Positions 11,464-23,488 of a stretch of DNA of 64,000 nt are shown one piece after another. The position numbers were made by a program, and so were the translations under genes. The DNA comes from Homarus americanus (Eukaryota; Arthropoda; Malacostraca; Decapoda; Nephropidae): the NCBI RefSeq assembly GCF_018991925.1, contig NW_024738608.1, forward strand, positions 4,596,418-4,660,417. The letters are read 5' to 3'. The notes under the pieces were generated by a model that worked only from the letters and a program-made list of their open reading frames with translations, was not told where the DNA came from and searched no databases. Every line of letters begins with the position of its first letter. Positions within the stretch are counted from its first letter, which is position 1.

Positions 11464-11556
11464 ATGTCTGACCAACTTAGTAACGTGGTGGTGGAGTTGG
11501 GTTTCATCGAGAAGGCTCCAGCATGGAAATTACGATCCAAATTCTTTCCGGCTAAG
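11464..11556 (+). CDS. PDCD2: PDCD2 exon 1
   Basis: Codes residues 1-31, from ATG in context ccATGt to donor 'aag|gtagga', phase 0. It includes the conserved '[14 protein letters not shown]' block. Confidence 0.92.
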
Positions 11557-14500
11557 GTAGGACTAGGACAGTTTGGGATGGATGTGAGACGACTTGTCAC
11601 TATAGACTAACACGTCCCATGAGGCTCACTGGACCTCAACAGGGAGATATATATTAGTCATACCTGGCTAAACCTGGTAAAACACCGGTCTTTCTCTCAA
11701 TGTTATTAATAAGTTTTGCTTAAATAATAGCGTTATGTTGTGAATGCCTTTACAGTATACCTCGTATTTTCGGGGTCTGTGTACACTGATTAGGGACATT
11801 CATTAAGTTCTGTGATAACATACTATATACCATAAGACTCATAGGTAAAACTCATTTTAAGATACTTGTAGCTTCAGTTGTGCAGTAATATTGGGAAATA
11901 GGGCTCTGAAGTAGAGGGAAAAAGTGGGGTAAAATACTAAATAGAATACCAAACAAACCTTTAAAATCCTTGCCTAACCTATAAAAATCATAAATCTATA
12001 AAGCATTTACCTTTTTTTTCGGTGTAATTTTTAGTGTTCAGATGAGGGGGGATCCATGAACTCGAAAGCGATTTTTAACCTTTTTATAGGTTAGGTAAGG
12101 TTTTCAAAGGATTGTTTTGGTGTACGGTATTTTTTTTGTATTTTGCCCCACATTTTCCCTCTACTTCAAAGCCCTATTACACAACCGGATTTGGGCCGCT
12201 GGTGCACTCTGATTTGTAGCTCATAGACTCTTGTATTTTGCAGCTGCGGCCAGCAAGTGAAGTATTGCCTAATATGGTATTGAAAACTTCTTTCATGCTT
12301 CTATAAACCATATATATGGTGGAGGAATTGCTGTTTTTGTGGTAATGTATGAGAACACCGCTACTACCAGGACGTGAAATTTACTAGAATCAAATAGAAC
12401 CTTGCCTAACCAACTAAAGAAACCTACCTAACCTTATCTAACTTCCTAGCCATGGGGCGGACCCCCACCATATTAAACGAAAAGTACTTATTTTGATGTC
12501 TTGTACCAATGAAAGCAACTTTGGTGAAAGCGTCATGGTGTAATTTTGTTTTTTTGTGGACGTGAGAGTACGGTCGAACTGAGCGGGTTAGTTGTAAACA
12601 AACTGAGCAGATGACAACACACGCTGACTCGGCAGATTTTTTTGAGGAATATTTACGGTAAATAAATAATTTCTTTGTGTACAAAGCTCATAAGATACAT
12701 TGTTTATAAACTGACCAGGTCCAGTATGGGAAGTCCTGAGATACTACACTGTGTCATTACCTCTGTATCGTCCATTGCTGTAAAAAAAATATGAAAAAAA
12801 ATATTAAAAAGTGGATTTTTATACAGAAATCAAAACATGGGTATTTTTTTTTTTAACTTTGAATTTTTGTAAACCAAACCATTCTAAATCAGACTGCCTG
12901 TACTGTATTATGTAGAGTACTGTACATCGAGGTGGATTGCAGTATGCAAAATAGCAAGGCTATTATATTTATTCCTCATTATTCATATGAGTTATGTTCC
13001 TTGAAAATCATTTGGATAGTAAACAACAGCAAATGGGAAAAATATGGTTTAGCTTCCCAACAACAAGGACACCCGATACAATGAAACCTCCTTATAACAG
13101 ACTTCTCTCTCCATATAATTCAGCCACTTCACATCTTATGGACCCTCAATATAACAGACTTTTATATCTATATACAGTATGTATTTCTTTTGATGGAGAT
13201 TTTGCATCTAATGGGCCCTTGATAGAACAGATTTTTTTATCATTATACTGTACAGTATGTAGTTAGTTAAATAGAATTTTTACTGTACAATACTGTATTA
13301 TACGGGTAATTAATTCATGAACAACCAAAGAAACCCTACCTAACTACAGTGGTCCCTCGGTTAACGAACACAATTCGTTCCACAGTCGTTCGTTAACCAA
13401 AAATTTTGTTAACCAAATCCATTGTTTCAATGGGATATTGGGTAATTGGTTCCAGCTCACAGAAAAGTACATACAAAGTAAAAAAAAAAATGCAGCAAAG
13501 TACACTTACTTTGAGGTGTGTATGTAGAAGGTTTCTGGTTGATGATGATGATGATGGGAATTAGAAGTGGGGGTGATGGAGAAGGGAAAAGAGAAGGAAG
13601 TGGGGATGGAGGAGAAATCACCTTTCAGGGGACCCATGTTTGATGCAGTAATTTCACCAACAAAATTTTAAGTTCACTAGGTGGGTGAGTCAAGCGGCTG
13701 ATGGGATCACAAAAACTAGTTCCCTGTACTGCATATATTATCAATATATTAACTAAATTTTAAAATGACTAATAATTTTAATAAAAAAAATGCAAAAATA
13801 TTAAAGAGCACAACTTTCTTGATATTTACTCCACTGGAAACGAATGTAAACATAGAACAACATATTACTGAATTGGCAGACTAGCCCATCAGCTGATGCT
13901 CACAACGAAACGTGTTTGTCGTAAGGATTTCATTAATCGAAGCTTTGTTCATTAACCGAATTGAAGATCCTTATGGGAGGTAATTCGTTAATCGAACCGT
14001 TCGTTAACTGAGGGACCACTGTACTGTACAGTAATTTAGTACCTAACTACTGTATGATAATTACTAAATTAAATCAAATCCACTGTACAGCTGATACATT
14101 ACCTTATCAAAGGGTGGTCAGGGACCATCTTTCAGATAAGCAAGGATCACTTTGGGAATGTGAAAATACTGGAGGTGTAAGAATAAAATTATCAGATAAA
14201 TTAATTTTGGAAAGTGAACATTTAGATAACTAGGGATACCTGGACTGTAAAGAATCTGTCAATTACAAATCTGCTTTATTAAATAATATAATTTGTGAAA
14301 GATTTGAGCATGACTAATAAAATATTAAAAGTGGCATCCCCATAGTGAAGGGGTTAAAGAGGCTGACATGTAAACTACAGAAAGTTGAAATGAGAACATT
14401 TGGTGTGACGTATGTGTAATGTGACATTGGGGGATGGAAAACCTTATTCAGAGCTAAGAGGGCAGCTGGGTATTGGTCAGAAGTAAACCGAGATGGTTTG

Positions 14501-17500
14501 GGCATGTGGAGAGAATGGAGGAGACTGGTTGGATCAAGATATAGGTAATTTTCAATTTGAAAGGGAGGAGAGCCAAGGGTAGACCAAGAATGATATGTGG
14601 ATAAGTTATAGAAAATAACCTTGAAGATAAAAAACCTGATGGGAAGATGCAAAAGACTGTACAGTACAGTACACCTTGGAGAGCTGTCATCGGCTAATCC
14701 GCTTCAGTATGGAAAATGGCTGTAAAACAGTGATGTGATGATAGCTCCAACCCTGCCACCAAGGTTGAGGGGACCTGGATTATCAACTTGTAGACTTTAA
14801 CTGGTAATACAGGTGTCTGGGTCACCCAGTCCAGGTAGTTCTACAAGGGAATTTCAGGATGAAATCTTCATTTTTATTCCAGGTTGGTGGTTACCCAGCA
14901 TGGTTAGCACTAAAAGATCTACCCACAAACGAAGAGCTATCATGTCGTAGATGTAGTAAAGCTCTTGTATTCCTCTGCCAACTTTATGCCCCATTCCACG
15001 ACAAAGAAAACTGCTTTCACAGGTATGTGTTTTTAAATTTTATTTTACTTGGATGTACAGTTAGTAAAATAAGTATCGACCACCCCAAGGTTGGTGGAAT
15101 AGAAAATGAGCAATAACAACCAACTGATGTTGATTAGTATATTCAGAGGGATTAACAAGTCAAAACTAGCTAATGTTATAGAATCGAGGGTTGTCTTGAG
15201 TACATAAACCCCCCCAGTATGCAGCTGTGTATTACAAGATCTGGCTGGCTTTTGGGTGTTATCCTGAAAGATGTTTTTGGCATATTTCATACTTCTACAA
15301 TACACATATTATTATTTCAGAACAGTGTTTGTGTTTGTATGCCGTGACCCAGACTGCTGTCAAGAAAATGATGCATCAAACATTCGAGTGTTCCGCTCAC
15401 AGTTGCCTCGAGAGAATGAATTCTATCCCCCTGAACCGTCCAAGGTAAAGTCTTATGAGAAATTCTGGTTTATTTACCTTTGTTGCTTACACTATTTTTC
15501 TCTCCAGAGATTTCTCGTGAAGGTGTGATTATGACAAGAAAGTCCTTAGACTACTCTGTGTAGGATGATTCCCAAACTTGGTCCCTGCTTCCCACTCTCT
15601 CAAGGGATCTTTTTCCCTTCCTTCCTTTTAGGTTGTTAGCTGCTTTCTCACTACCTAAAACCACTTTACTTGTTTACTGCCTTTGTAATTCTGTAGTTAT
15701 TTCATCCATCAACTGTTGCAAGTGTGTATAATGTCTTGGCTAATTAGGTTAATGAATACTTTAACAGGCCTTTAATTTCCAGGATGTTGAACCCGGTTCT
15801 GAAAGCCCAGAAGCTGGTGATTTCAACAATTTATGCCGTATTTGTGGAGCACTTGGACCGAAGGTAAGAACTGCATCTTTGGCTCTTTGCTGCTGGAAAA
15901 ACTTAGTGTGGTTTCTTTGTTGTGTAAATTGAATGTTTGATATATTTCAAGTAGATGCTATCATCCCTCTTTTAGCAGACAAGATATGTTCTTGAAGCTG
16001 GTCCACTTAGTGAAAAATCTGGTAGAAGGGGGTCATTATAACATGATGCTTGTGGAGATGGGCTCTTGCTTAACAACAAAATCAGTTGAAATAATAAATA
16101 TGTAAGTAATTGCTTTTAAACACTACAATTTTCTTACAGAATGACTAAATAATGATTAATTGCACTAAAATAATTCTTAAACATTAAAAAAAAACCAGTT
16201 GGTTACTTAGAAATATGATTTTCCACTGCCGTCTTCATAAGAGAAGTAAAGTCGCAAGCAAACAGCTCCAGCGTAACAATAATAAAACAATTAAAACAGC
16301 TACATGCGATCAGTATAGGTGACAATGGTTAATTTTGTTCAATTCAAATGAAGACTTTGTTAATATCAGTAATAAATTAAATAAAAATTACGGTAATGAC
16401 ACTCACCAGTTAATTTTTGGGGAGCTTGTTGTGCACCTTCTCCTTCCTGGCAACGGTGGGAGGTGAGAGTCAGCAGCTACTACTGGGAAAGCGAACCAGG
16501 TTGTTGTTGTTATAATGTTATTACTCACTTCAACAATTAAGGTCTTTAAGCACATAACAAGGTTAGTAATACTGTACTCTATTACATCAACAAATAAAAA
16601 TTGAGATAAAACTCTCTTTGTTAACTAGGCTGTTGCCCAACCTTCTTTACAAAGATATCATCAAGGGTTACATTCAACAGCAAAACTCTTAAGCCTTCTC
16701 CCTTTTTATTGAAATAAAACAAAGGATACAAATATGGAGACAAATATAACCTGGAATTGCTTCCTCTTCCCTTGATGAAATTCCTTGTCAGCAGAAACTG
16801 AGGAGGAAAGTTCAAGACCTAAGTTTATGGCTTACTGGTTTGGCAAACTGGTCAAGTGGCAGTTTCACAAACTAAAACAAAAGCCGCCAGATACAAGTTG
16901 TGCTGAACTTTAAAAGCTGCCGAACTATCGGATCCCGAACGACTGAGGTTCAACTTGTATTTGTTGACTCCCTAGTTTCTGGAAACAGCTGGATCAGGTT
17001 TGGAATTTGTTTCATGACTGGATTTGAGGGAGCTAGGTGTCATTTATACACAATGATCTGTTAGGCTACAGTACCTGCTGCTAGAATGAAGATGCTCTTG
17101 CCTCCTGGACAAAGTAGACTTTGTCAGGCAATGTTGTGGTGGGGTGAAGTTATAAAACTTGTCTCCTTCCCTTGGCCAGAAAATGGATTAATTTTTTTAG
17201 TTTATTATTATTATTTTTTTTAAAGACATGTGGGGGATGCAAAGTTGCACGGTACTGCTCCAAAGATCACCAAGCTCTTGACTGGAAAGCTGGACATAAG
17301 GAGGAGTGTAAAAATCCAGGTAAATAAAAAGTTTCCATAAGATTGTATTTTGTTCTTAGTTTATAAAACCTCATTATTATTATGTGAAGAATATGGTGTA
17401 TTTATTAGCATCATATTAGCGGATTCTAATTTGTCAAGTATTTGTAGTTGCAGGAATTTGAAATTACAGTATGTGGTAAATACAGTAGTGTGACATTCAA

Positions 17501-20500
17501 GTACAGTACAGTTGGGTCTTCATTTACGCGGTCAATTGAACCCGCTGAGTACCCCGTAAAACGAGAAACACGTAAATGAAATAACAGAACATATGGGATT
17601 AATTGAAATAGAGACTGGGTCGACCCCCAAACTCCACTTTTTCCGACAATACGTACCTTGTAGTCAAAATAACATCTTAATTTTATGGTGGTATGCACAC
17701 ACAATTAATAATTAAGAGAAATATTAATAATATTAGGTTTTTTAACATTTACGTTAGTAGAAAAGATGGCTGGGCACACGGGGATGGGAGGTTGGTTCCG
17801 AGGCAGAGGGCAAATTATTGGCCCTCACCTGTATCACTATCCACCACATAGGCTTGCAGGGCCTCTTTGTCAAACCCCTCAAAGTCCATATCCTCACTAT
17901 CACTGACTTGGGCCGGCTGTGGTGGGTGGCAGGTGAAGAACTTGGTAATGTTTTGGTGACTGGGCGACCTTGTGCGCACCCTGCCCGCACCGCTTCCCGC
18001 GTAAATCAAGCATTTCAATTCTGGCAAAGCACCGCGTAAATGACCAAACGCGTAAACCAAAACCACGTAAATCCAGACTCAACTGTAGTATCTTGGTACA
18101 CTTGATACATCGTCTGGCGGTTGCTAGAATAAAATAGATAAGAAGACATCGTACCGAGGGGATTAGTTAACAAACGTTCAACCGGACTTTTTAAAAATAT
18201 TTCTTGTGAAAAGAGGGGTGGTCCAGTGTATAGAGGTTCTACTATTTAATTTGATTTATGAAGATGGTTACTTGTACATCTTAAAATTAAGCTCTGGTTA
18301 AGCAGTGGAACTTAAAAGTTGTATTGTATAGGTACAAACTATCTATCAGGAGGTCTGAAATAATTCTTTGAACCTTTTGTTGTACAGTATTTCACCTTTG
18401 TCTTCTTTTTTTTCAACAACAGATACCATAAGCAAAGTTTCCTGCAAGGGAAATGCAAAATTTCTTTTCCCTGAATTTGAAATTGAATTGGAGCCAGAAG
18501 AATTAGACACTGCAAAAGAAAAGACAGAAGGAGAAGTGATGAAGGAATATGAGGAATTGCTTCGATCTGGTCGAGTGACTCATCAAAATGATGATGGTGA
18601 GGTTTTCATATTAAAAGTTAATTGATGCTTGGCATTCATCATGGATATACTGTATAAAACACTAATTTAACATTCCTTGAAGATTATCTTTTGTTATGAA
18701 AACATTCTTAGGACTACAGTATTAAAAAAAAAATCTTATAGACATACAGTATGTGGAGCAGTACTGTTAAGATTAATTCCCACAATTCAGTTTAAGATAA
18801 GAAACAGGAAGCAAAAGGAGGATATGAATAGCTCTTTGGAATTGGACAAAGAAAATGTAACATTTGAAACATGAAAAAGATACTGTATAGGATTTAGTGA
18901 ATTCAGTACCTGGCAGGAATGTAATTAATAATTGAATCTAAAAGTTTGTAAGAAGTACAGGAAAGGATGTATTTTAGTATTTACATAAGTGTCCCAACAA
19001 ACTTTGATGTACTATACAGTAGTATAGAAAATTTAAACAAGTTCTTATGGGTTGTTCTTAGACAATATGGTTCAAAATTTAAGGAGAGTTTAGTTACAGA
19101 AACTGGTATTGAGATATTGAAATGAAAGTAAGGGGACGAGTGGACAAAAAAGAAAGGCCAACTTAGCATTGCCCATGAGAGTATGAAGATTATTTCTTAC
19201 TCAGACAGGAGGCAGTTTGTGCAAAATATCATCTACATAATGAATCTGCCAATACATGTAGCAACTGGCTCATCTACTGTGTGCACCCCTTCATCAAACT
19301 TGTACACCCTTCATGACCTAGACAATCTTACACATCTTACTTAACCCCAGGAGCTTCTCTTGCAACATATCATTCTTTCTGATACATATTCATTTTACAA
19401 CGCTCCTTTTTGTTTTCCAGATTCAGACACAGAAAATGACCTTATTGATATGGCAACAAAAGAAACAGATAAGCAATTCCAGAAGTTTAGAATGCGTCTC
19501 AAAGATTATCCTGATCAAGTAAGTCATGAGTGATGGAACAAACACATTTTTAAACCCATATAATACGGTACAGTGGTCCCGCATTTGTTTTGCGGGGATT
19601 ATGTTCCTGATATTATCATGAAAGAATAAAACCGCGAATACTCTTTCCGGATTTTCACTTACCATGTAATATTCAATATTATAACCTATTTGCAATCACT
19701 TGTATGGCCCTAAGGTGTTTCTAATGATCTAGTGATTTTGGTGTGTGTTCTTTTTCTCATGGCAGTCTGGATCTCGACATAGGGTTGCATTGCCACCTCA
19801 ATATTCCTCTTGACTTTTAGAGATCTTTCAAGTGCGGGGTCAATTTCAACGACATGGTGGAGTGTCTTCATCATCCAAATGGGCTAGTCAGGACCTTAGG
19901 CTCTTCATCTTCCTCCTCCTGTACCCCAGCCTCTTGCATCTGGATGAGTTCTTCAAGTTCATCGTCATTGAATGCCTCTCCAGAATGCCCTAAAAGTTCT
20001 TCCACCACCTCCTCTGCTGTCAGATCAGAGAAACCCTCACCACCCACTTCCTTAGCAATTTTCACGATCTGAATCAGGTTTGGCTCTATGGTCGGAAATT
20101 CTGTGAAGACATTCACTGCTTCGGGCCACAATGCTTTCCTGCATGAGTTTACACACTAAAAAGGAGCATTCCGGATACTGGGATTCCAGATAAAAGGTTC
20201 CGGACCTGTATATCGAAACATATTTTAGGGAACCTTTAATGTCATTAAACACAACCATAATATACTAAGAAGATTTTAGACAGTTAGCCAATATTATTAT
20301 CATCAATATTGCATCTCACTTATCATTGTTGTCATAATTTTAGGTAAATTCATTTACACTAAATGTGATGTTTATTGGTGTACTACTGTATTCTGTTGTA
20401 ATTTTTATGTTTGTCTTTATTGCACCTATTTAAATTATATCTGTTATTGTCCAATAGAAATTACTCATCTTTACTAAGTACAGTATTCATGAAGTTTGGT

Positions 20501-21061
20501 TTTGTCTAAATTTTAACTGCATTGTACTTTAAGGTGGTGCGTTATGACCGTGGTCGTGAACCTCTCTGGGTATCATCTAGCAACAAACCAGTTGATGTCC
20601 CACCTTGTCCATCCTGTGGACAACCCCGACAGTTTGAATTCCAGGTGGGAATGTTAATTGATATAAATTAAATTATTAAATGAGATTCTTTGTTTATGCA
20701 AGATGACCGTTTCAAATATTTCAAGTGAGATGTGAAATTCGTGTTTTAGAGTAGCTATTGATAGATAGTTTGAGAATCAATTGGAAGTTTAGAAAATTGT
20801 CAGAGTAAAATTCGTTCAACTTAAAGAAATACTTCAGTGCATCTAATTTCAGTTTGTGTGTTTTAACAGGTGATGCCCCAGCTGTTGGTACACTTAAAAG
20901 TAGATAATTCTGGCAAGAGTATTGACTGGGGCACTGTGTTGATATATTCTTGTAAGGAGAGCTGCCAGTCCAACAGAAACTACATAGAGGAAGTTGCCTA
21001 CAAACAAGACTACTCACCCATATCTCAGGTTATGAAGAATCACCCATATGGTGCAAGTTAA
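11464..21061 (+). CDS. PDCD2: Programmed cell death protein 2 (PDCD2/Zfrp8), complete gene
   Basis: Nine exons join in frame to 1107 bp, 368 aa plus stop, against about 344 aa in human PDCD2. The N-terminus has the family signature ([16 protein letters not shown], then [14 protein letters not shown]). A MYND zinc finger spans residues 137-174 with metal ligands C137, C140, C148, C151, C157, H161, H170 and C174. The PDCD2 C-terminal domain follows (about 236-360) with 'CPSCG' and '[13 protein letters not shown]'. In animals PDCD2 acts as a dedicated chaperone of the small-subunit ribosomal protein uS5/RPS2; the Drosophila orthologue Zfrp8 is needed for stem-cell maintenance and has been linked to transposon control (established knowledge). 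The start is the first ATG of the conserved block. All introns are GT-AG; the long ones (2-3 kb) contain LINE and MITE insertions but no exon is disrupted. It converges on AFTPH. Identity is very secure; UTR limits are unknown. Confidence 0.95.
11890..12182. repeat. Fold-back element in PDCD2 intron 1
   Basis: The left arm (aatagggctctgaagtagag, then aaatccttgcctaacctata) is the reverse complement of the right arm (tataggttaggtaaggtttt, then ctctacttcaaagccctatt), with a short loop. A second copy of the family lies at 62945-63245, sharing 'ctctacttcaaag' and 'ggatcc' in the loop. Confidence 0.8.
13347..14021. mobile_element. Tigger-like MITE in PDCD2 intron 1
   Basis: Terminal inverted repeats begin CAGTGGTCCCTCGGTTAACG at the left and are matched at the right by the reverse complement of CAGTGGTCCCTCAGTTAACG. 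TA dinucleotides flank both ends (13345-13346 and 14022-14023), as for Tc1/mariner-superfamily insertions. At 675 bp with no transposase frame it is non-autonomous. Confidence 0.85.
14305..14725 (+). mobile_element. LINE 3' fragment (RT C-terminal region)
   Basis: Read on the plus strand with frame breaks, the sequence resembles the region after the reverse transcriptase of a common non-LTR family, where the 'RWFGHVERM' motif occurs (here 'agatggtttgggcatgtggagagaatgga'). Reverse-complement relatives lie at 34825-35290, 53845-54300 and 57905-58100. It is decayed and 5'-truncated. Confidence 0.65.
14883..15022 (+). CDS. PDCD2: PDCD2 exon 2
   Basis: Acceptor 'tattccag', donor 'cacag|gtatgtg'. 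Codes residues 32-77 plus two bases of Arg78, including a C-x2-C pair in '[10 protein letters not shown]'. Confidence 0.93.
15321..15444 (+). CDS. PDCD2: PDCD2 exon 3
   Basis: Acceptor 'attatttcag', donor 'ccaag|gtaaag'. Codes residues 78-119, with '[10 protein letters not shown]' and '[14 protein letters not shown]', closely parallel to the human 'RVFRNQLPRKNDFY' block. Confidence 0.95.
15783..15863 (+). CDS. PDCD2: PDCD2 exon 4
   Basis: Acceptor 'tttccag', donor 'ccgaag|gtaaga'. Codes residues 120-146 and carries the first ligand pair of the MYND finger, '[11 protein letters not shown]'. Confidence 0.94.
16495..16650. repeat. Dispersed repeat copy 1 (pair with 58168)
   Basis: The words 'ttgttgttataatgttatta', 'aaggtctttaa' and 'attacatcaaca' occur in the same order at 58168-58330. 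The end 'aaaactctctttg' is reminiscent of an LTR or LINE end, but the family was not identified. Confidence 0.6.
17226..17319 (+). CDS. PDCD2: PDCD2 exon 5
   Basis: Acceptor 'tttttaaag', donor 'aatccag|gtaaat'. Codes residues 147-177 plus one base and completes the MYND finger with '[11 protein letters not shown]', then His161, His170 and Cys174. Confidence 0.94.
17509..18085. mobile_element. Tigger-like MITE family T, copy 1 (PDCD2 intron 5)
   Basis: Inverted ends (CAGTTGGGTCTTCATTTACG at the left, with a reverse-complement match at the right ending 'actcaactg') are flanked by TA on both sides. It shares its body with 39949-40555 and 61050-61738. The minus strand keeps a frame with '[17 protein letters not shown]' followed by an acidic tail '[16 protein letters not shown]'. 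It is non-autonomous. I infer that the frame is the tail of the parent transposase. Confidence 0.85.
18423..18596 (+). CDS. PDCD2: PDCD2 exon 6
   Basis: Acceptor 'ttcaacaacag', donor 'gatgatg|gtgagg'. Codes residues 178-235, with the conserved '[15 protein letters not shown]' segment matching human '[14 protein letters not shown]', then a charged linker. Confidence 0.95.
19421..19518 (+). CDS. PDCD2: PDCD2 exon 7
   Basis: Acceptor 'tgttttccag', donor 'gatcaa|gtaagt'. Codes residues 236-268, with '[17 protein letters not shown]', the start of the C-terminal domain. Confidence 0.94.
19571..20250 (-). mobile_element. Tigger/jerky-type transposon remnant (PDCD2 intron 7)
   Basis: The left end 'cagtggtcccgcatttgttt' follows a TA and matches the CAGTGGTCCC ends typical of Tigger-like elements. 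A minus-strand frame (19871-20131) reads '[20 protein letters not shown]', then '[18 protein letters not shown]', which resembles the region after the catalytic domain of Tigger/jerky transposases. No matching right end was found, so the boundary near 20250 is approximate. Fragment only. Confidence 0.6.
20534..20644 (+). CDS. PDCD2: PDCD2 exon 8
   Basis: Acceptor 'actttaag', donor 'ttccag|gtggga'. Codes residues 269-305, '[15 protein letters not shown]' and '[15 protein letters not shown]', matching the human 'LRYGRGIAPIWIS' and 'CPCGAKRILEFQ' blocks. Confidence 0.95.
20870..21061 (+). CDS. PDCD2: PDCD2 exon 9 (terminal)
   Basis: Acceptor 'gttttaacag'. Codes residues 306-368 and the stop TAA. 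'[12 protein letters not shown]' and '[18 protein letters not shown]' are the most conserved part of the family. No clear polyadenylation signal was fixed downstream. Confidence 0.96.
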   Translation: MMPQLLVHLKVDNSGKSIDWGTVLIYSCKESCQSNRNYIEEVAYKQDYSPISQVMKNHPYGAS

Positions 21062-22472
21062 GAGGCTTGTCTTTGCCTTAGTTATTTGGAACAGTCTAAG
21101 TCTTATTTACACCATGATGCCTGACTATTGAACACAACTTTTCGATTTGGTCCATAAATCCTTACTTAGGCATCCTTAAATATTTACTGATTAATCACAT
21201 TTCTGACACTTCTCCTAAGTTAACATGTAGACTAGCAGAGCCATGCCTTCACCTCATTGACATCTTTCTCTTTTTACTCAGGAAAGAGGGACAACTCACA
21301 GACACCTAGTATTAAAGGGGCCCAATTAACTGCTACATTAGCCTTTCCACTCTTCTCAACTCAGGATAAAATGCTTATTTTACATTTTCTTTCAATTTCC
21401 ACCCACTCCTTCCTTTCCAGCAACATATCACATACAATCTACCCCAGCTATCACCTCCTATTTTTTTCTACCTAAATTACTGATGCTTTCCTTTGTATTG
21501 AATATATATTTTTTTCAACAAGAAATGCCAGACTGGAAACATTTTAAACCAACCGTCATGCCAACACGCTTCCCCAGCTGCAGTCATGGTATCACTAAGC
21601 CAGTGCTCTTCTAAGTCAAGGATGCTTGCTCATACTTTTGCAATTCCCCTCGAGTTTATCACATGGCACACTTACCATGTTCTCTAAACAATCAGCAGCC
21701 ATTTTTTTTGCCTTTCCCACTGTTTAGACCTATACACCCCAACATGGCTGATTAGATTACCTCTCAAAATTACAATTTCCCTTCCACCAAACTCCACTAC
21801 TACATCAACAACTTCCTCATAAAGCCTAACCTGTGGTGCATATGTATTGTTCAGATTTTTACCTACTAAGAGCACCAAACCAGAATTCTTGGATTAACTC
21901 TTTTTCACCATCAGCTTTTTCTCCACCTGTTTCTCAGCAATTGGGATCCCTACACCACTTGTCTCAGAATCACTTCACTCCCAGTAATCAACCTTGCCTT
22001 ATTCTTCATAAAGAGTCTTGTACACGACAGGCATTCACCTCTCTACAGCTCAGTCTTTTGAGGACCTCACTTAATTTTGCTTGCATAATATACTATACCG
22101 TACAAATATTTAAACTTCCAACTCTAAACCCAAATGTGTGAGGTTGCTCCACTTCACATTTATTATAAACAGTGTGTGATAATTCATATGTAACAGGTTT
22201 ACTTAGAATTTAGAATCACACATATATAGCAACTTAAATAATTGGAGAAAGGTGGTACTCACCAGAGCCAGATGTTCCTTACTGCTCATCACCACACAAC
22301 CATACTGACACACTAGCAGACCTGATGCCTTGGCTAAAGCAGTCCTGTGGTGTTGAGGTGACCCACCACAGGGAAACCCTTCCACAAGTGATATGGCACT
22401 AAAGCTGACCACAGTATGCACTTGAGGGAGCAGCCTCTTTTGGTGCTCCCTGAGTTCAGACATTTTTACAGT
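21062..22472. other. Intergenic DNA / possible PDCD2 3' UTR
   Basis: Several short plus-strand frames of 70-100 codons occur (21257-21475, 21833-22141) without domains or splice context. I see no repeat family with a second copy in the window. Confidence 0.35.
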
Positions 22473-23488
22473 ACAGCATGCCCTGAAAATTCGTGGGGGT
22501 TTGGTCCTCAAAATGACCCCAAATATCATTTGGGGGGGGGGGTTACATAAAAAATAATAATAATAATCATTATTTTAAGTACATAATTTTTTTTTAGTAA
22601 CACTCACCATTCCATGCTGCTGTTTGTGTAGAGCCTGTTCCTCTCTTCCCTGCCACTGATAAAGACAGGGGAGTTACAAGTGCTCCTCATCAGTGTTGAA
22701 AACATGCTCCGGCTTGGAACCCTTCTCCCTGATAATCTCTGCAAATGTTGCAAGATACTCCCTTCCTGTTACATTGTCTGTCGAGGCCGACTCACCAGTG
22801 ATCCTCAAGTTGTGTAGGTTGTAGTGCTTCATGAAGTTCTCAAACCACCTTACTGGCATTAAATCCTTTCTTTGTGGTATTGCCAGCACCTTCACCACCA
22901 TGGAATTGGTCATGCAGGGCCTTGTCTTTGTCATGGATAAACTTTGGCCGAGAGGGATGTGGCACTGGTTAAAGTCCTCAATCCAGATGTTAAAGGCTGT
23001 CTCCATCTTCACCATAGTTGTATCCCTAACATTAGCAGCTACTTTGGCAGAAGAGGGGCACTTAGGGCAATGGCATTACGAACCTCCCTCTATTCTTGAT
23101 GTAGCAGACAGTTGACTCATTAATGCCATACTCACAGCAAAACACTGGCCACTCCTAAGTTTGTCCAGCAGTTATATCTTCTCCATGAGGGTAATGACCT
23201 TATTTTCTATCTTCGCTTGTTTGGGCACCTTCCTGTGACTGGATGAAAATGATTGAGGGCGTTTGGGAGCCATCACAAGCACGAGGAGCACAGTTGTTAA
23301 GAGAGCAGAGTAGCACACGCACAAGGCAGACAAGGGTTTATCCCCAACTGAAGTGTGTGGCCCAGCCACCTGGGACAACAGACACACCTTGCGGGACACC
23401 ACAAAACTCGAGCGCTTCCCATCCCGGCTGTGAAGAGGCTGTCAACTTTAAAATAATCAAAGGCTACTAATTGTAAGGGCATGCTGTA
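22473..23488 (-). mobile_element. Deleted Tigger/jerky-like element
   Basis: Ends 'TACAGCATGCCCTG' (left) and 'AAGGGCATGCTGTA' (right) are inverted repeats. On the minus strand an N-terminal segment begins 'MAPKRPQSFSSSHRK' (near 23270), followed in another frame by a segment with 'FNIWIEDFNQCHIPL', 'RWFENFMKHYNLHNLRITGE' and 'HVFNTDEEHL' (about 23015-22674). These match the CENP-B type HTH DNA-binding region of Tigger/jerky transposases up to the first catalytic Asp. The rest of the DDE domain is missing, so the element cannot move itself. The frame shifts and the deletion are seen directly. Confidence 0.8.
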
